From the NCBI GenBank assembly GCA_946528555.1, contig CAMMYS010000033.1, positions 19,132-83,131 of the forward strand: DNA of 64,000 bases, in the 5' to 3' direction. Below, in pieces: positions 46,330 through 55,193 of this stretch. A program made the position numbers and the translations under genes. Under the pieces are notes generated by a model, which saw only the letters and a program-made list of their open reading frames with translations, did no database searches and was not told the DNA's origin. Positions within the stretch are counted from its first letter, which is position 1; the number at the start of each line of letters is the position of its first letter. The stretch is from an uncultured Mycoplasmatota bacterium (GTDB lineage: Bacteria; Bacillota_I; Bacilli_A; RF39; UBA660).

Positions 46330-48180
46330 ATGATACCTAGAGTAATATTAACAATTGGTAGTTTATTATTTTTAGTATTATTAATGATATCTTATTATTC
46401 TAAGACATTTAAATTAAAATTAAGCAATAAGATATATAGACATTTAATGATAGTAATCTTTACTTTATTATTATCAGAGTTTTTGTATGCTGCATTCTTA
46501 GAAATTTTTGATAATCAAATATATTTTAAAATAATGATGAGATTCCATTGGTTAGTAGCATTCTTTGTATTCTTATATATCTATTATTATGTATGTACTA
46601 TCGCTAATAATTATAATTATAGCAATATAATTGAATTAGTAAAAAAAGATAAAAGATGTAAAATAATATCTATTTATACTATTATTCATATTATTGTATT
46701 TATGTTTTTCCCATTTAGTGAAATGACAAAAGAAACATTTAATTTTATTCCTGGAACAGCAGCACATATAACTATTTTGTATTTTGCAGTAGTAATTGTA
46801 TTCTCTTCAATAGAAATATTACAAAAAAATACTCCTGTAGTTCTTAAGAAAACTATTATATTTGCAATATTCTTTGCAGTTATAGTTACTTTATTGCAAA
46901 TAGGTTATAGTGGATATTCATTCTATGGAGTACTTGCAACTTTAGTTGTATTTATATTCTATTTCCAATTAGAAAATCCAGATTTAAGATTAATTGAAGA
47001 TACTGATGAACTAAGAGATTTAACAGAAAGAAGTAGTAAAGCAAAGAGCGAATTTCTATCAAATATGTCTCATGAAATTAGATCACCAATGAATGCTATT
47101 ATTGGATTTAGTGAAACTATATTAGAAGAAGATACTTTTGATAGTAATAAAGTATTAAATGATATTATTCATATTAAGTCATCAAGTAAAACGCTTTTAG
47201 ATATTATCAATAATATCCTTGATATTTCTAAAATTGAAACTGGTAGTGATACTATTGAAAATAGAAATTATAATTTAAAAGAATTAGTATTAGATTGGAT
47301 GGGAATTGTTGAAGCAAGATTAGAGGGCAAAAATATTAAATTCTTATTAGATATTGATAGAAACTTACCAAGTAAATATTTTGGTGATTCAACTAAATTA
47401 TTCCAAGTAGTATTAAATGTTTTAACAAATTCAGTTAAATATACTGAAGTAGGTAAAATAAAAATGCAATTAATTGGTGAAAGAATTAACAATGAAACAA
47501 TTAATTTGAAATTTAGTATTTCTGATACAGGTTTTGGAATCAAAAAAGAAGATTATGATAAAGTATTTCAAAAGTTTTCAAGATTAGACCAAGCTAAAAC
47601 AAATGAAATAGAAGGAACAGGATTGGGGCTTGCATTAACAAAAAGATATGTTGAGTTAATGAATGGTAAGATTGATTTTGAAAGTGAATATATGGTTGGA
47701 ACAACATTTAATCTTGAAATTCCTCAAAAGATTATTGATGAGACTCCAATTGGAAATATTAGTACTACTATAGATAATGCAGATGCTAAACAAATATTAG
47801 ATTGTAGTGGATTAAAAGTATTAGTTGTTGATGATGATGTTTTAGATTTAAAAGTTACTAAGAGATTGTTAGATACATACAAATTAAATGTTGAAACTAC
47901 TAATAGTCCAAATGAATGTATTTATAAAATTAAAGCTGGCGAACACTATGATTTAATATTTGTAGATCATTTAATGAAAGAGATGGATGGTATAGAATTA
48001 TTAAAAGCATTAAAAGGATTACAAGGATTTGATGTACCACCAATTATTATGTTAACAGCTAATGCGTTATCAGGTGTAAGAGAATACTATTTAAAAGAAG
48101 GATTTGATGAGTATTTATCTAAACCAATAGATATTAATGAATTAGATAAAATAATTAATGTATTTTTAAGAAAACAATAG
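46330..48180 (+). CDS. hybrid sensor histidine kinase, intact
   Basis: 616 residues with the same architecture as the gene upstream: seven-helix membrane sensor, HisKA with His248 in MSHEIRSPMNAIIGF, complete HATPase (N box VVLNVLTNSVKYTE, G1 SDTGFGIKK, F box VFQKFSRLD, G2 EGTGLGLAL) and a receiver domain with Asp546 in FVDHLMKEMDG and the conserved KPID lysine. No Hpt domain or DNA-binding regulator is encoded next to it, so the phosphoryl acceptor downstream is unknown. An AAAGGAAAT ribosome binding site sits in the 14-base gap after the first kinase. Confidence 0.92.
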   Translation: MIPRVILTIGSLLFLVLLMISYYSKTFKLKLSNKIYRHLMIVIFTLLLSEFLYAAFLEIFDNQIYFKIMMRFHWLVAFFVFLYIYYYVCTIANNYNYSNIIELVKKDKRCKIISIYTIIHIIVFMFFPFSEMTKETFNFIPGTAAHITILYFAVVIVFSSIEILQKNTPVVLKKTIIFAIFFAVIVTLLQIGYSGYSFYGVLATLVVFIFYFQLENPDLRLIEDTDELRDLTERSSKAKSEFLSNMSHEIRSPMNAIIGFSETILEEDTFDSNKVLNDIIHIKSSSKTLLDIINNILDISKIETGSDTIENRNYNLKELVLDWMGIVEARLEGKNIKFLLDIDRNLPSKYFGDSTKLFQVVLNVLTNSVKYTEVGKIKMQLIGERINNETINLKFSISDTGFGIKKEDYDKVFQKFSRLDQAKTNEIEGTGLGLALTKRYVELMNGKIDFESEYMVGTTFNLEIPQKIIDETPIGNISTTIDNADAKQILDCSGLKVLVVDDDVLDLKVTKRLLDTYKLNVETTNSPNECIYKIKAGEHYDLIFVDHLMKEMDGIELLKALKGLQGFDVPPIIMLTANALSGVREYYLKEGFDEYLSKPIDINELDKIINVFLRKQ

Positions 48181-48198
48181 TGTATCTATTGTTTTTTT
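48171..48198 (+). terminator. Rho-independent terminator
   Basis: Ten-base stem AAAACAATAG/CTATTGTTTT and T run at the end of the kinase pair. Confidence 0.85.
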
Positions 48199-48225
48199 GT
48201 TATAATTTATCTTGGAGTTGAGGTC

Positions 48226-48603
48226 ATGGGAAAAGTATATTTAAGAAAAGAAGTATTAGAAAGAGCAATTATTGATTATTATAGTCAAACAACAACTAAT
48301 CCATTAGATGTAGATATTAAATTAAGCATTTATGAAGATGAAATTAATATAGCTATTGATTTATTAGAATATAAAGGTGAGGGCAAATTAGTTTGTTGTG
48401 AATCAAGACCATTAACAATGGAAGATTTAGAAAAAGTATTATTACATTATTTAAAAAATAGTGAAAATTCTTATGAAAGTTTTAAATATATGGGTGGTAT
48501 TAGAAGAGTTGGATATTTTATGTTAGAAGATACTCCTATATTTGAAGGAATAGAAATAACTGTTAAAAATAAAGGTTTTAGTAGAAAATTAAGACAAAAA
48601 TAG
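48226..48603 (+). CDS. small soluble protein, unknown
   Basis: 125 residues; no signal peptide or membrane helix. A helical N-terminus (RKEVLERAIIDYYSQ), a short strand with EDEINIAIDLLEYK, a Cys pair (LVCCES) and a strand-rich C-terminus ending GFSRKLRQK. No family recognised. The EINxxIxLL segment is faintly like one in the small protein at 44108, on the other side of the kinase genes. TATAAT is close upstream and GTTGAGGTC precedes the ATG. Confidence 0.55.
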   Translation: MGKVYLRKEVLERAIIDYYSQTTTNPLDVDIKLSIYEDEINIAIDLLEYKGEGKLVCCESRPLTMEDLEKVLLHYLKNSENSYESFKYMGGIRRVGYFMLEDTPIFEGIEITVKNKGFSRKLRQK

Positions 48604-48632
48604 TTTACAAATGAAAACTTGTTTGCTATAAT
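48604..48632 (+). promoter_or_regulatory. promoter of the ABC-2 exporter operon
   Basis: TTTACA (48604-48609), exact 17-base spacer and TGcTATAAT (extended -10, hexamer 48627-48632). It starts a leader of about 85 bases, the longest obvious leader in the window, which contains a terminator-like hairpin. Confidence 0.75.
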
Positions 48633-48652
48633 CAATTTCAACAGGCAGATTT

Positions 48653-48701
48653 AACACATAGATTTTTGAAAATTTATTTCATAATTATTATGTGTTTTTT
48701 T
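48653..48701 (+). terminator. terminator-like hairpin inside the exporter leader (possible attenuator)
   Basis: Arms AACACATA (48653-48660) and TATGTGTT (48689-48696) are followed by TTTTTG. A smaller AT hairpin (ATTTT/AAAAT, 48662-48673) lies inside the loop and could compete with the outer stem. The structure lies after the promoter and 25 bases before the first gene, so it would act on the operon's own transcript. No known riboswitch class was recognised. Confidence 0.5.
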
Positions 48702-48725
48702 GTTTGTTAAAGAAAGGAGTGGATG

Positions 48726-49709
48726 ATGTCGTACATCAGTGTTGATGGCATAAGCAAAACCTTTAAAGTTGCCAAAAGAAATAGTGGATTAAAAGCAGCT
48801 TTGAAGTCTTTTTTCAAAAGAGATTATGTTATCGTTGACGCAGTCAAGGATATATCATTTCAAATTGAAAAAGGTGAAATTGTTGGTTATATAGGTCCAA
48901 ATGGTGCTGGAAAAAGTACTACTATTAAAATGTTAAGTGGGATTTTATTACCAACCGCTGGAAACATAAAAGTTAATAATCTGGATCCTTTTAAGGATAG
49001 GAAAAAATATGTTTCTAAAATAGGTGTTGTATTCGGGCAACGTAGTCAGTTAGCTTGGGATATACCTGCGGAGGATACTTTTGACTTGTTAAAAGACATC
49101 TATAAATTAGATGAAAAAGAGTATCAAAAAACTAAACAGGAATTAATAGAATTACTAAATATTTCTGAGGTTATTAAAAAACCTGTAAGATCTCTGAGTT
49201 TAGGACAACGAATGAGATGTGAAATAGCAGCATCACTAATTCATAGACCTAGTATTCTATTTTTAGATGAACCTACAATTGGATTAGATGCTGTGAGTAA
49301 AAAGGTAATTAGGGACTTTATTCTCAAAATAAATAAAGAGAGAAAAGTAACAGTTATTTTGACTACCCATGATATGCAAGATATAGCATCCTTAGCTAAA
49401 AGAATTATTTTAATTGGTAAAGGGCAAATCTTATACGACGGATCACTTGAAAAACTAAGATCTAAGTATGGTAGTTATAAGAATGTCATAGTCAACACAA
49501 AACAAACTATTAAAGAAATTAAAATGAAGGGAGTTCTTAGTAAAAAGAAAATAGATGGTGGATATAACTTCATAATAGATTCTAATTTGATAACTGTTTC
49601 TAAATTTATTAATCATTTAACTAGTAAATACCAAGTGGATGATATAGATATAGAACAAGAACAAATAGATGATGTAATTTTAAAATTATATCAATATTAT
49701 GAAATATGA
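48726..49709 (+). CDS. ABC-2 exporter ATP-binding protein
   Basis: 327 residues. AAAGGAG lies six bases before ATG 48726, so the ATG three bases earlier is less likely. Walker A GPNGAGKSTT, Q loop FGQRSQL, signature LSLGQRMRCE, Walker B ILFLDEPTIGLD and the H-loop TTHDMQD are all present. The C-terminal extension of about 90 residues and the two permease genes after it match the COG4586-COG4587-COG3694 exporter type. The first two thirds use rarer codons (CGT, CGA, GCG, GAG) more than neighbouring genes, by eye. The substrate is unknown; drug or envelope-component export is likely. Overlaps the next gene by four bases. Confidence 0.88.
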   Translation: MSYISVDGISKTFKVAKRNSGLKAALKSFFKRDYVIVDAVKDISFQIEKGEIVGYIGPNGAGKSTTIKMLSGILLPTAGNIKVNNLDPFKDRKKYVSKIGVVFGQRSQLAWDIPAEDTFDLLKDIYKLDEKEYQKTKQELIELLNISEVIKKPVRSLSLGQRMRCEIAASLIHRPSILFLDEPTIGLDAVSKKVIRDFILKINKERKVTVILTTHDMQDIASLAKRIILIGKGQILYDGSLEKLRSKYGSYKNVIVNTKQTIKEIKMKGVLSKKKIDGGYNFIIDSNLITVSKFINHLTSKYQVDDIDIEQEQIDDVILKLYQYYEI

Positions 49710-50512
49710 AAGCTTACTTAAATTATTTTAAGTTAAGAGTAATAACAAATTTACAATATAGAAGTGCTGCTTTAGCAGGAGTAGCTACTCAATTATTCTT
49801 TGGATTCTTATTTATAATGTTATATTTAGCATTATATGAATCTAACACTGGAGTTAAATCTCCAATGGATTGGAATACATTAGTATCTTATTTATGGCTA
49901 CAACAAGCTTTTTTTGCTATAACATATCCTTATCTAAAAGATAATGAATTAATTAGTATGATAAGTAATGGAAATTTGGCTTATGAACTCATAAGACCAC
50001 AAAATTTCTATCTTAAATTTTATACTAAGATGTTAGCAGAAAGAATTGTATCAACACTTCTTAGATGTTTACCAATTATTATAATTGGTATGTTATTACC
50101 TTATCCATATAAGTTATGTTTACCTCCGACATTAGATAATTTTCTGATGTTTATTTTCTCACTAGTTCTATCTTGTTTATTAGTAACATCATTATCATTA
50201 ATAGTTCATATTATTACAATGTTTACAATTGATTCTAGAGGAATTACAAGCGCATATTCAATGATAGCTGAAGTTTTTATGGGATTAGTTATTCCAATAC
50301 CTTTCTTCCCATTATGGATGAAGAAAATAGCGTATGTATTACCATTTAGATTCATAGGAGATTTTCCATATAGAATTTATTCTGGTAGTATAGGCCTTTC
50401 AGAGGGAAAAACACTTCTAATTGGAAGTTTTATATGGATGACTATAAGTATTACATTTGGTTATTTATTATCAAAATATGCTCTTAAAAAGGCGGTTATT
50501 CAAGGTGGTTAA
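49706..50512 (+). CDS. ABC-2 exporter permease (COG4587-like)
   Basis: 268 residues, about six membrane helices. YFKLRVITNLQYRSAALAGVATQLFFGFLFIMLY at the start and the GNLAYELIRPQNFYLKFYTKML segment are typical of the paired ABC-2 permeases with DUF990-like features. It overlaps the ATPase gene by four bases (ATGA) and the second permease by eight, so the three are translated as a unit. Confidence 0.82.
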   Translation: MKAYLNYFKLRVITNLQYRSAALAGVATQLFFGFLFIMLYLALYESNTGVKSPMDWNTLVSYLWLQQAFFAITYPYLKDNELISMISNGNLAYELIRPQNFYLKFYTKMLAERIVSTLLRCLPIIIIGMLLPYPYKLCLPPTLDNFLMFIFSLVLSCLLVTSLSLIVHIITMFTIDSRGITSAYSMIAEVFMGLVIPIPFFPLWMKKIAYVLPFRFIGDFPYRIYSGSIGLSEGKTLLIGSFIWMTISITFGYLLSKYALKKAVIQGG

Positions 50513-51284
50513 ACTTTATATTGAAAGTTTTAAAAACAATATAAAAAGCCAAGTAGAATATAAAGCATCTTTTATAATGAATTCCATAAGTCAATTTTTT
50601 GTATTTTTTACATATTATTTTATTATCATAGCTTTATTTGATAAGTTTGATAATATAAAAGGTTTTAATGTTTATGAAATATTACTATGTTTTTCAATAA
50701 TTCATTTTGGTTATGCAATTACTGAAACATTTTTTAGAGGTATTGATAAGTTTGAAGATCTAATTATAGATGGAAGTCTAGATAGATTTTTAGTCAGACC
50801 TCAAGGAATATTATTTCAAGTAATGTGTTCTAAAATAGATTTTATTAAAATATTTAGAGTATTACAGTCATTAATTGTAATGGCAATAGCATTAATCAAT
50901 CTAGATATAGTATGGAATATAAATAAAGTTGTAGTATTATTATTAATGATGATTGCTTCAGTTTTAATATTTTTTGGGTTGTTTGTGTTAACTGCATCTT
51001 ATTGTTTTATTACTATACAAGGATTAGAAGTTAAGAACTTATTTACAGATGGTGGGAAGAATTTAGCACAATATCCAATTTCTATTTATAGAAAAGGAGT
51101 TGTCTTCTTCTTTACATTTATAATTCCATATGGTTTTATAAATTACTATCCATTACTATATTTTATTGATAAATCTGAAAACATATTATACATGTTTTCA
51201 CCACTATTAGTATTGGTATTTTTAATACCATGTCTGTTATCATTTAAAATAGGTATGAAGCGCTATAATAGTGCAGGTTCTTAG
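50505..51284 (+). CDS. ABC-2 exporter permease (COG3694-like)
   Basis: 259 residues with GTG 50505 as the likely start: it lies in the GGTGGTTAA at the end of the first permease, with AAGGCGG upstream. Longer readings from 50457 would overlap far more and add basic residues before the family-typical LYIESFKNNIKSQVEYKASF. About six helices; DGSLDRFLVRPQGILFQVM and the closing FKIGMKRYNSAGS fit the second permease of this exporter type. It would form a heterodimer with the first permease. Confidence 0.8.
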   Translation: MVKLYIESFKNNIKSQVEYKASFIMNSISQFFVFFTYYFIIIALFDKFDNIKGFNVYEILLCFSIIHFGYAITETFFRGIDKFEDLIIDGSLDRFLVRPQGILFQVMCSKIDFIKIFRVLQSLIVMAIALINLDIVWNINKVVVLLLMMIASVLIFFGLFVLTASYCFITIQGLEVKNLFTDGGKNLAQYPISIYRKGVVFFFTFIIPYGFINYYPLLYFIDKSENILYMFSPLLVLVFLIPCLLSFKIGMKRYNSAGS

Positions 51285-51287
51285 TAA

Positions 51288-51315
51288 AAAAAGAGTTGTG
51301 TAAACAACTCTTTTT
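51288..51315 (+). terminator. Rho-independent terminator
   Basis: Twelve-base stem AAAAAGAGTTGT/ACAACTCTTTTT with a GTAA loop; ends the exporter operon. Confidence 0.9.
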
Positions 51316-51363
51316 AAATGAAAAAAATATTTATAAGATGATATAATATAATAGAGGTGTCAT

Positions 51364-53274
51364 ATGGAAGAAGAGAATAAAACGAGAAAATCTTTAATAA
51401 TAATTATATGTATATTATCAGTAATTGTTATTTCTTTAGGAGCATTTATTGGAATAAAAGAATTTTCTAAAAAGGATAATCCTACTGATAATAAAGTTGA
51501 TGATGAAGGAGAAAAAACTAATTCACTAGTAGGTAATTATATTGCTCAAACAGATGATGGAAAATATTTCTTATATATAAGAGATAATAAAATATTTAGA
51601 TTAGCTCAAGCTAATTCAGTTGTTACATCAGTCGGAACATATGAAGTTGATGATGAAGATATTACTTTTAGTGAAAAGGTTAAATATGGAAATGATGATG
51701 GATGTGTTCTATGTTATTATACTAATCATGAAATGACTAAAGATTATGAAATGAAACTTGATGGTAACAAATTAATTTATAATGATTATATTTTTGAAAA
51801 ATCAAATAGTATTCATGAATTAGAACAAGATTTAGCATGGTATTCATTAAATCCAACTGAAAATAATAATCCTGAAGATGTTATTGATGAATGGGATGGA
51901 TATGGTTGGGATCATTGCGATGGAGTTAATAAAGAATACTACCAATATAGAAGTTTATTTAAAGAAACATCCAATTTAGTAATAGATTATGATATAAAAA
52001 CTGCTAAAAAAGATATTCCATTTAAAACAGTTTATGATTTAGTAATAGCTGAATCAACAAAAAATAAAAAATCTAGTAATGTTAATTTATATGATTATGT
52101 AGGTGGAGTAAAAATGCTTAATGATGAATATGCATATGTTAATTATGATGTAGCATTTTATAATTTACCAAAAGATGTTTATGATAAAAATGTTGAACAA
52201 TTAAAACAAGATAAATTAGAAAAAGTATATAATTGTAAACAAGATGAATGTTCTTTAAAAGCAACAACTGGTTATGAAACTATAAGTAAATATTTAGTTA
52301 AAAATTCATTTTATTATTATATATTAAAAGATGGTAAAAAAGTTGAAACAAGAACCATCATGGATAGTAATTATGTTAAAAATCAAATACCTGATGAATG
52401 GTTATCTTTAGGAAATTATAAAACTAAAGATGCTATGTATAAAGATGTATTAATGATGGTTAATGAAGCTAATAAATATGATAATTATTTAGTAGTTTAT
52501 GATACTGGGAATGATATTAAACTTAGATATAAAGGTAAAACAAAATCTCTAGCAGATTCAAGTAATTATTCAGAAGAAGCTAAAAAGTTATATTCTAAAA
52601 ATGAAATTATTTCAAAGGCAGATTATTTTACAACGGTGTCAAAAAAGGCCACAATAAATAAAAAAGAGGTAACATTAAGCATAAAATTTTATCGTTTAAA
52701 AGAATATGATAAAGAATTAAATGAATACAATCAAAGGTATTATTATGATGTTTTCTTTAATGATAAGAAAGTAATAAATGCAGAGAAAAATGAAGTATAC
52801 GAATTATTCTATGATGACTGTGATGAAGATGATTGTAGTTCTCCAGGTGTTGAAACTATTATTAAAGATGTCAAAGTGATAGTTGATAATAATAAAAAAG
52901 AATATGTTATATTAGATGTATTTGGTTTTTCTCCAATTGGAGGAGAAGAATTATTTATTATAAATAGTGATGGAAAATTAATATTGGATATGGAAGCTTC
53001 AGTAAATTATGGATTTGCTACATTTACAGGTGATGGAAGTGGTAAATATATTTATAAAGATGATTATGAGTCATTTCATTTGTGGGAAATCAAGAATGAT
53101 AAAATCTATTATATAGAGCTTGAAGATGAAGACACTTGTGATAAAGTTAGATTTTATGAGCATGTTGTTACTATAAATGATGGAAAGGTTTCAGACAAAA
53201 AGACTAATAGTATATTTAAAGGAAATAGTCTTTCTGGTGGATGCCCAGAGAGAATTTATGTAAAAGCATATTAA
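51364..53274 (+). CDS. large single-anchor extracellular protein, unknown
   Basis: 636 residues. Cytoplasmic stub (EEENKTRKS), one anchor helix (residues 10-31) and a long, acidic, Tyr/Asp/Lys-rich extracellular region. Several close Cys pairs (GCVLCYY, CKQDECS, DDCDEDDCSS and two more Cys near the end) suggest extracellular disulfides. No catalytic motif or known domain recognised. Own promoter (TATAAT just upstream) and terminator; monocistronic. A secreted or anchored solute- or wall-binding protein is possible. Confidence 0.65.
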   Translation: MEEENKTRKSLIIIICILSVIVISLGAFIGIKEFSKKDNPTDNKVDDEGEKTNSLVGNYIAQTDDGKYFLYIRDNKIFRLAQANSVVTSVGTYEVDDEDITFSEKVKYGNDDGCVLCYYTNHEMTKDYEMKLDGNKLIYNDYIFEKSNSIHELEQDLAWYSLNPTENNNPEDVIDEWDGYGWDHCDGVNKEYYQYRSLFKETSNLVIDYDIKTAKKDIPFKTVYDLVIAESTKNKKSSNVNLYDYVGGVKMLNDEYAYVNYDVAFYNLPKDVYDKNVEQLKQDKLEKVYNCKQDECSLKATTGYETISKYLVKNSFYYYILKDGKKVETRTIMDSNYVKNQIPDEWLSLGNYKTKDAMYKDVLMMVNEANKYDNYLVVYDTGNDIKLRYKGKTKSLADSSNYSEEAKKLYSKNEIISKADYFTTVSKKATINKKEVTLSIKFYRLKEYDKELNEYNQRYYYDVFFNDKKVINAEKNEVYELFYDDCDEDDCSSPGVETIIKDVKVIVDNNKKEYVILDVFGFSPIGGEELFIINSDGKLILDMEASVNYGFATFTGDGSGKYIYKDDYESFHLWEIKNDKIYYIELEDEDTCDKVRFYEHVVTINDGKVSDKKTNSIFKGNSLSGGCPERIYVKAY

Positions 53275-53281
53275 TTAAACA

Positions 53282-53316
53282 AAAAGGGTATAATGTTCTA
53301 GGACATATACCTTTTT
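53282..53316 (+). terminator. Rho-independent terminator
   Basis: Imperfect long stem (AAAGGGTATAATGT against ACATATACCTTT) and T run. Confidence 0.75.
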
Positions 53317-53345
53317 TATGTTAAAATATATTTGAGGTATTTAAT

Positions 53346-54065
53346 ATGGTATGGTTAATTATTGAACTTTTAGTTATATTTCTTTTATTAGGTGGAATAG
53401 TAATATTTATAATTTTTATTACTAAGAGAGTTAGAGAGTTTTTGCAGACATATTTTCATGCTAATACTTTAAAAGAAGCTATTGAAAATAGTAAGATTGA
53501 AGATGAAAATACTCATAAATCTATTTCTTCTATGGAAAGTATTTATTTAGATAAAATAGATCGTGATTTTCCTGATTTAAATCTTAATGAATTAAAAAGC
53601 AAAGCAGAAGCAAATATTATTAATGTATTAGATACAGTAGAATCTAAAAATATAGATAACTTAAAAAATAAAAATGAAAAAATAGTTGCATATACTCAAC
53701 ATAAAATAGATGATTTAAAAGACAAAAAAGTTGATATAGATAATATTAATATACATAAAACATTATTAAATAAATATGAGGTAAATGGTGGTATAGCTAC
53801 TATTACATTTGCATCTTCTCTTGAATATTTTTATAAAAAGGGAAGTGAAGTAGGTCATAAAATACAAACTAGATTTAAAACAGAATTTATATATATTATT
53901 GATGCTAGTAAATTAAAAAACAATGTTAAAGGATTAGGATTAAATTGTCCTAATTGTGGTGCTCCTGTTAAAACGTTAGGGCATAAACATTGCGAATATT
54001 GTAATTCTGGTGTGATAGAAATAGTTAAAAAAGTTTGGGTTATTAATAATATAAAAGAGTATTAA
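53346..54065 (+). CDS. membrane protein with Tim44-like region and zinc ribbon
   Basis: 239 residues. An N-terminal membrane helix (residues 2-28) is followed by a coiled-coil-prone segment, then a domain with the rhythm of bacterial Tim44-like proteins (IDRDFPDLNLNELKSKAEANI... INIHKTLLNKYEVNGGIATITFASSLEYFY). A C-terminal zinc ribbon CPNCGAP-x9-CEYC closes most of the chain. The same combination is annotated in Firmicutes as zinc-ribbon transport proteins of unknown role. Tim44 assignment is by pattern only. Confidence 0.55.
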   Translation: MVWLIIELLVIFLLLGGIVIFIIFITKRVREFLQTYFHANTLKEAIENSKIEDENTHKSISSMESIYLDKIDRDFPDLNLNELKSKAEANIINVLDTVESKNIDNLKNKNEKIVAYTQHKIDDLKDKKVDIDNINIHKTLLNKYEVNGGIATITFASSLEYFYKKGSEVGHKIQTRFKTEFIYIIDASKLKNNVKGLGLNCPNCGAPVKTLGHKHCEYCNSGVIEIVKKVWVINNIKEY

Positions 54066-54091
54066 AAAAGAGATTTAATAATCTCTTTTTT
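54064..54091. terminator. bidirectional terminator
   Basis: Stem AAAAAAGAGATT/AATCTCTTTTTT with a TAAT loop, between convergent genes. Confidence 0.85.
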
Positions 54092-55184
54092 GTTTGAATA
54101 AGAATGTTAATGCAGCTGCATCAGAACTTACAAAACATAATTCTGGATTCTCTGAATTTGTTTCAAATGTTACATCATATATTTTACCTTCATATGTAGC
54201 AACATATGTTACAAATCTTGGAGAAGAGTCAGGTGATTTAACCATTATCCAATCATAATTCTTTATCTTTATGTTTTTGTATTCTAGAAAACTATTATTT
54301 ATTTTATTATTTAAATAATCAGTAGGACTATAATTATAATCTACAGAATCTACATATTTAGTAATAACATTGCAACTAAGAACATTATTTGTAAATGTAG
54401 CATTTTCTTCATATACTTCAGTAGTAGCAGTATATCCTTTAGGAAATACTATATATAAGTCACCTACAGCATTTGTTTCAGTGTTATCTCTAATGCTATC
54501 TTTAATTTGATTTAAACTATCTTTACTTTTATCTAATCTATCTTTAGCAAATTCATATATAGAACCACCAGCTGTTTTAAGACCAGATAATACAAGAGCA
54601 CCATTAACTATAACTGCAACAATAATAACTCCTATTACTACCATTAAAGCTATTTGAGAAACACCACCTTTATAAGCAACATCAGGAATTAAATCCTCAT
54701 CACTTTTATCAGGATTGTTTGCTTTAATAATATCTATTTCTTTAAGTGCTTTATCTAAATAAATATCTTTAAATTTAATACCAAGTACTAATGAAATCAT
54801 TAATTCAACCACTAAAGCAATAGTAGCATTTGGTATTAGCATACCAGGTAAAGCATAAAGAATAAGTGTAATTACTCCTAGTACCCACATCTTTCTATAG
54901 AACATATAAAATGGTCCAAAGAAGAATGAACACCATGAAAATCCATTTTTCATTTTAGCAACATTTTTACCTATATATTCATTTAATAATAAGAAATCTT
55001 CATCATGTTTAAATAGGTTAGGACCATAGTGTTTTTTAGATACAAATCTTTTTGGCCTAATATCTTCATTTTTTTCAACTGTGTTTTCAATAATTTCTTT
55101 TTCTTCTAAAATATTAACACCACAGTTAGAACAAACTGTTTCTCCTTGATCTAATTTTTTTCCACAATTGGGACAAGTATTCAT
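54075..55184 (-). CDS. zinc-ribbon membrane protein with DUF2628-like segment
   Basis: 369 residues. An N-terminal zinc ribbon (CPNCGKKLDQGETVCSNCG) precedes a cytoplasmic spacer, then a short membrane block FSWCSFFFGPFYMFYRKMW with two helices, the DUF2628 hallmark. A further helix (about residues 174-200) leads to an extracellular C-terminal domain (DLYIVFPKGYTATTEVYEENATF) rich in strands. The C-terminal part may be a PsbP/lipoprotein-like fold. The ribosome binding site AGGAGG sits six bases before the ATG; only nine bases separate it from the gene upstream, so the two form an operon. Confidence 0.68.
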   Translation of the reverse strand: MNTCPNCGKKLDQGETVCSNCGVNILEEKEIIENTVEKNEDIRPKRFVSKKHYGPNLFKHDEDFLLLNEYIGKNVAKMKNGFSWCSFFFGPFYMFYRKMWVLGVITLILYALPGMLIPNATIALVVELMISLVLGIKFKDIYLDKALKEIDIIKANNPDKSDEDLIPDVAYKGGVSQIALMVVIGVIIVAVIVNGALVLSGLKTAGGSIYEFAKDRLDKSKDSLNQIKDSIRDNTETNAVGDLYIVFPKGYTATTEVYEENATFTNNVLSCNVITKYVDSVDYNYSPTDYLNNKINNSFLEYKNIKIKNYDWIMVKSPDSSPRFVTYVATYEGKIYDVTFETNSENPELCFVSSDAAALTFLFKQKRDY

Positions 55185-55193
55185 AAAACCTCC

